This document shows positions 12,566 to 13,055 of a DNA stretch of 13,055 nucleotides, piece after piece (positions within the stretch are counted from its first letter, which is position 1; the number at the start of each line of letters is the position of its first letter). A model generated the notes under the pieces. It had not been told where the DNA came from. It saw only the letters and a list, made by a program, of their open reading frames with translations, and did no database searches. The stretch is from Candidatus Firestonebacteria bacterium RIFOXYA2_FULL_40_8 (GTDB lineage: Bacteria; Oederibacteriota; D2-FULL-39-29). The stretch is taken from positions 1 to 13,055 of the forward strand of contig MFGS01000019.1 of NCBI GenBank assembly GCA_001778355.1, written 5' to 3'. Both the position numbers and the translations under genes were made by a program.

Positions 12566-13055
12566 TTACTCCAATTTAGAAAGTTCTTTCGGGCTGTTTA
12601 TTAAAATTTTCTTTTTTGTTTTAAGCGAATCAAACAGCGCCTGTTGTTTTTCATTCATACTATCGTGGTATTTCACTTCTATCAGCGTCTTATCCGCAGT
12701 AATAAAATCGAGCTCTGTTTTGTCTTTATAAATATACGAGGGATTCCTGTCTTTTATTTTAAGAAACACGTAGTTTTCAAACAAACTTCCTTTATCCCTG
12801 AAGCCCGTAAATAAAGTCCTTATGCCAAGATCTGCCGCATATATTTTCTTCGGAGAAAGAATAGTCTCGTTCGTCTTTCCGTATCTCGTAATTGCATGCA
12901 CAAGATAGGTGGACGTGAACATATCAAAATACCTTCTCGCGCTATCAGCGGGAAGTTTCAGGATTTTAGCGATCTTATTAACGCTTAACTGCTTGCCACA
13001 TCTTTCCATAAGGAGCAGAAAATAGTCTTTCAGCACCCCTGTATTCCTAACATTA
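12566..13055 (-). CDS. AAA_14 / DUF4143 family ATPase, C-terminal part (cut by window edge)
   Basis: The frame is open to the right edge (AAT GTT AGG AAT ACA GGG before the apparent GTG), so the true start is outside. The visible part, about 163 residues, is the DUF4143 portion: NVRNTGVLKDYFLLLMERCGKQLSVNKIAKIL is the usual helix block, PADSARRYFDMFTSTYLVHAI the winged helix, and KIYAADLGIRTLFTGF...GSLFENYVFLKI the typical linker. The restriction-endonuclease-like end, TELDFITADKTLIEVKY, keeps both D and E-x-K. The P-loop part must lie beyond the window. This is the third member of the family in 13 kb and is clearly different in sequence from the other two. Confidence 0.85.
   Translation of the reverse strand, partial: NVRNTGVLKDYFLLLMERCGKQLSVNKIAKILKLPADSARRYFDMFTSTYLVHAITRYGKTNETILSPKKIYAADLGIRTLFTGFRDKGSLFENYVFLKIKDRNPSYIYKDKTELDFITADKTLIEVKYHDSMNEKQQALFDSLKTKKKILINSPKELSKLE

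Overview
The window is AT-rich bacterial DNA with short intergenic gaps and good Shine-Dalgarno sequences. It carries exported or lipid-anchored envelope proteins, three separate AAA_14/DUF4143-type ATPases and many short intergenic repeats. This mix suits a Gram-negative candidate-phylum bacterium, such as an Elusimicrobiota- or Omnitrophota-like lineage. That placement is a guess from gene content, because no rRNA or other marker gene is present. Everything except two + strand envelope genes lies on the - strand.

Left part (1-1830): the N-terminus of a DUF998-like membrane protein runs off the left edge, with a good sigma70-type promoter. Diverging from it is a two-gene + strand unit for a DUF6515-like exported protein and a small protein of GxQxG repeats (LA_2272 family). 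Facing that unit is a short TspO/MBR protein starting at TTG.

Middle part (1922-7765): two AAA_14/DUF4143 ATPases each have their own promoter and an inverted repeat in the leader. They are followed by a TM0106-type RecB-like nuclease fused to a DEDD exonuclease domain, and by a lipoprotein of propeller-like character. Short repeats sit at or inside the 3' ends of several of these genes, and in places supply the last codons or false N-terminal extensions.

Right part (7888-12043): a compact, co-directional restriction island. In transcription order it encodes a MazG-like pyrophosphohydrolase, an EVE-like reader fused to a PD-(D/E)XK nuclease, a 54-residue protein, DpnI (unmistakable: Zn ribbon, D-E-K catalytic triad and winged-helix C-terminus), a 76-residue protein, an HNH endonuclease and a 175-residue conserved hypothetical. 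Gaps are -8 to 23 bases, apart from one 91-base break before the 54-residue gene. No DNA methyltransferase is present, so I infer a multi-nuclease defence against modified foreign DNA (DpnI cuts Gm6ATC). Each of the two later nuclease genes is preceded by a tiny gene whose end overlaps the nuclease start by exactly 8 bases (ATGGGTAA and ATGGATAA). This is the most interesting arrangement in the window.

Right edge (12108-13055): a gene-free stretch with several strong hairpins, then the C-terminal part of a third DUF4143 protein that continues beyond the window.
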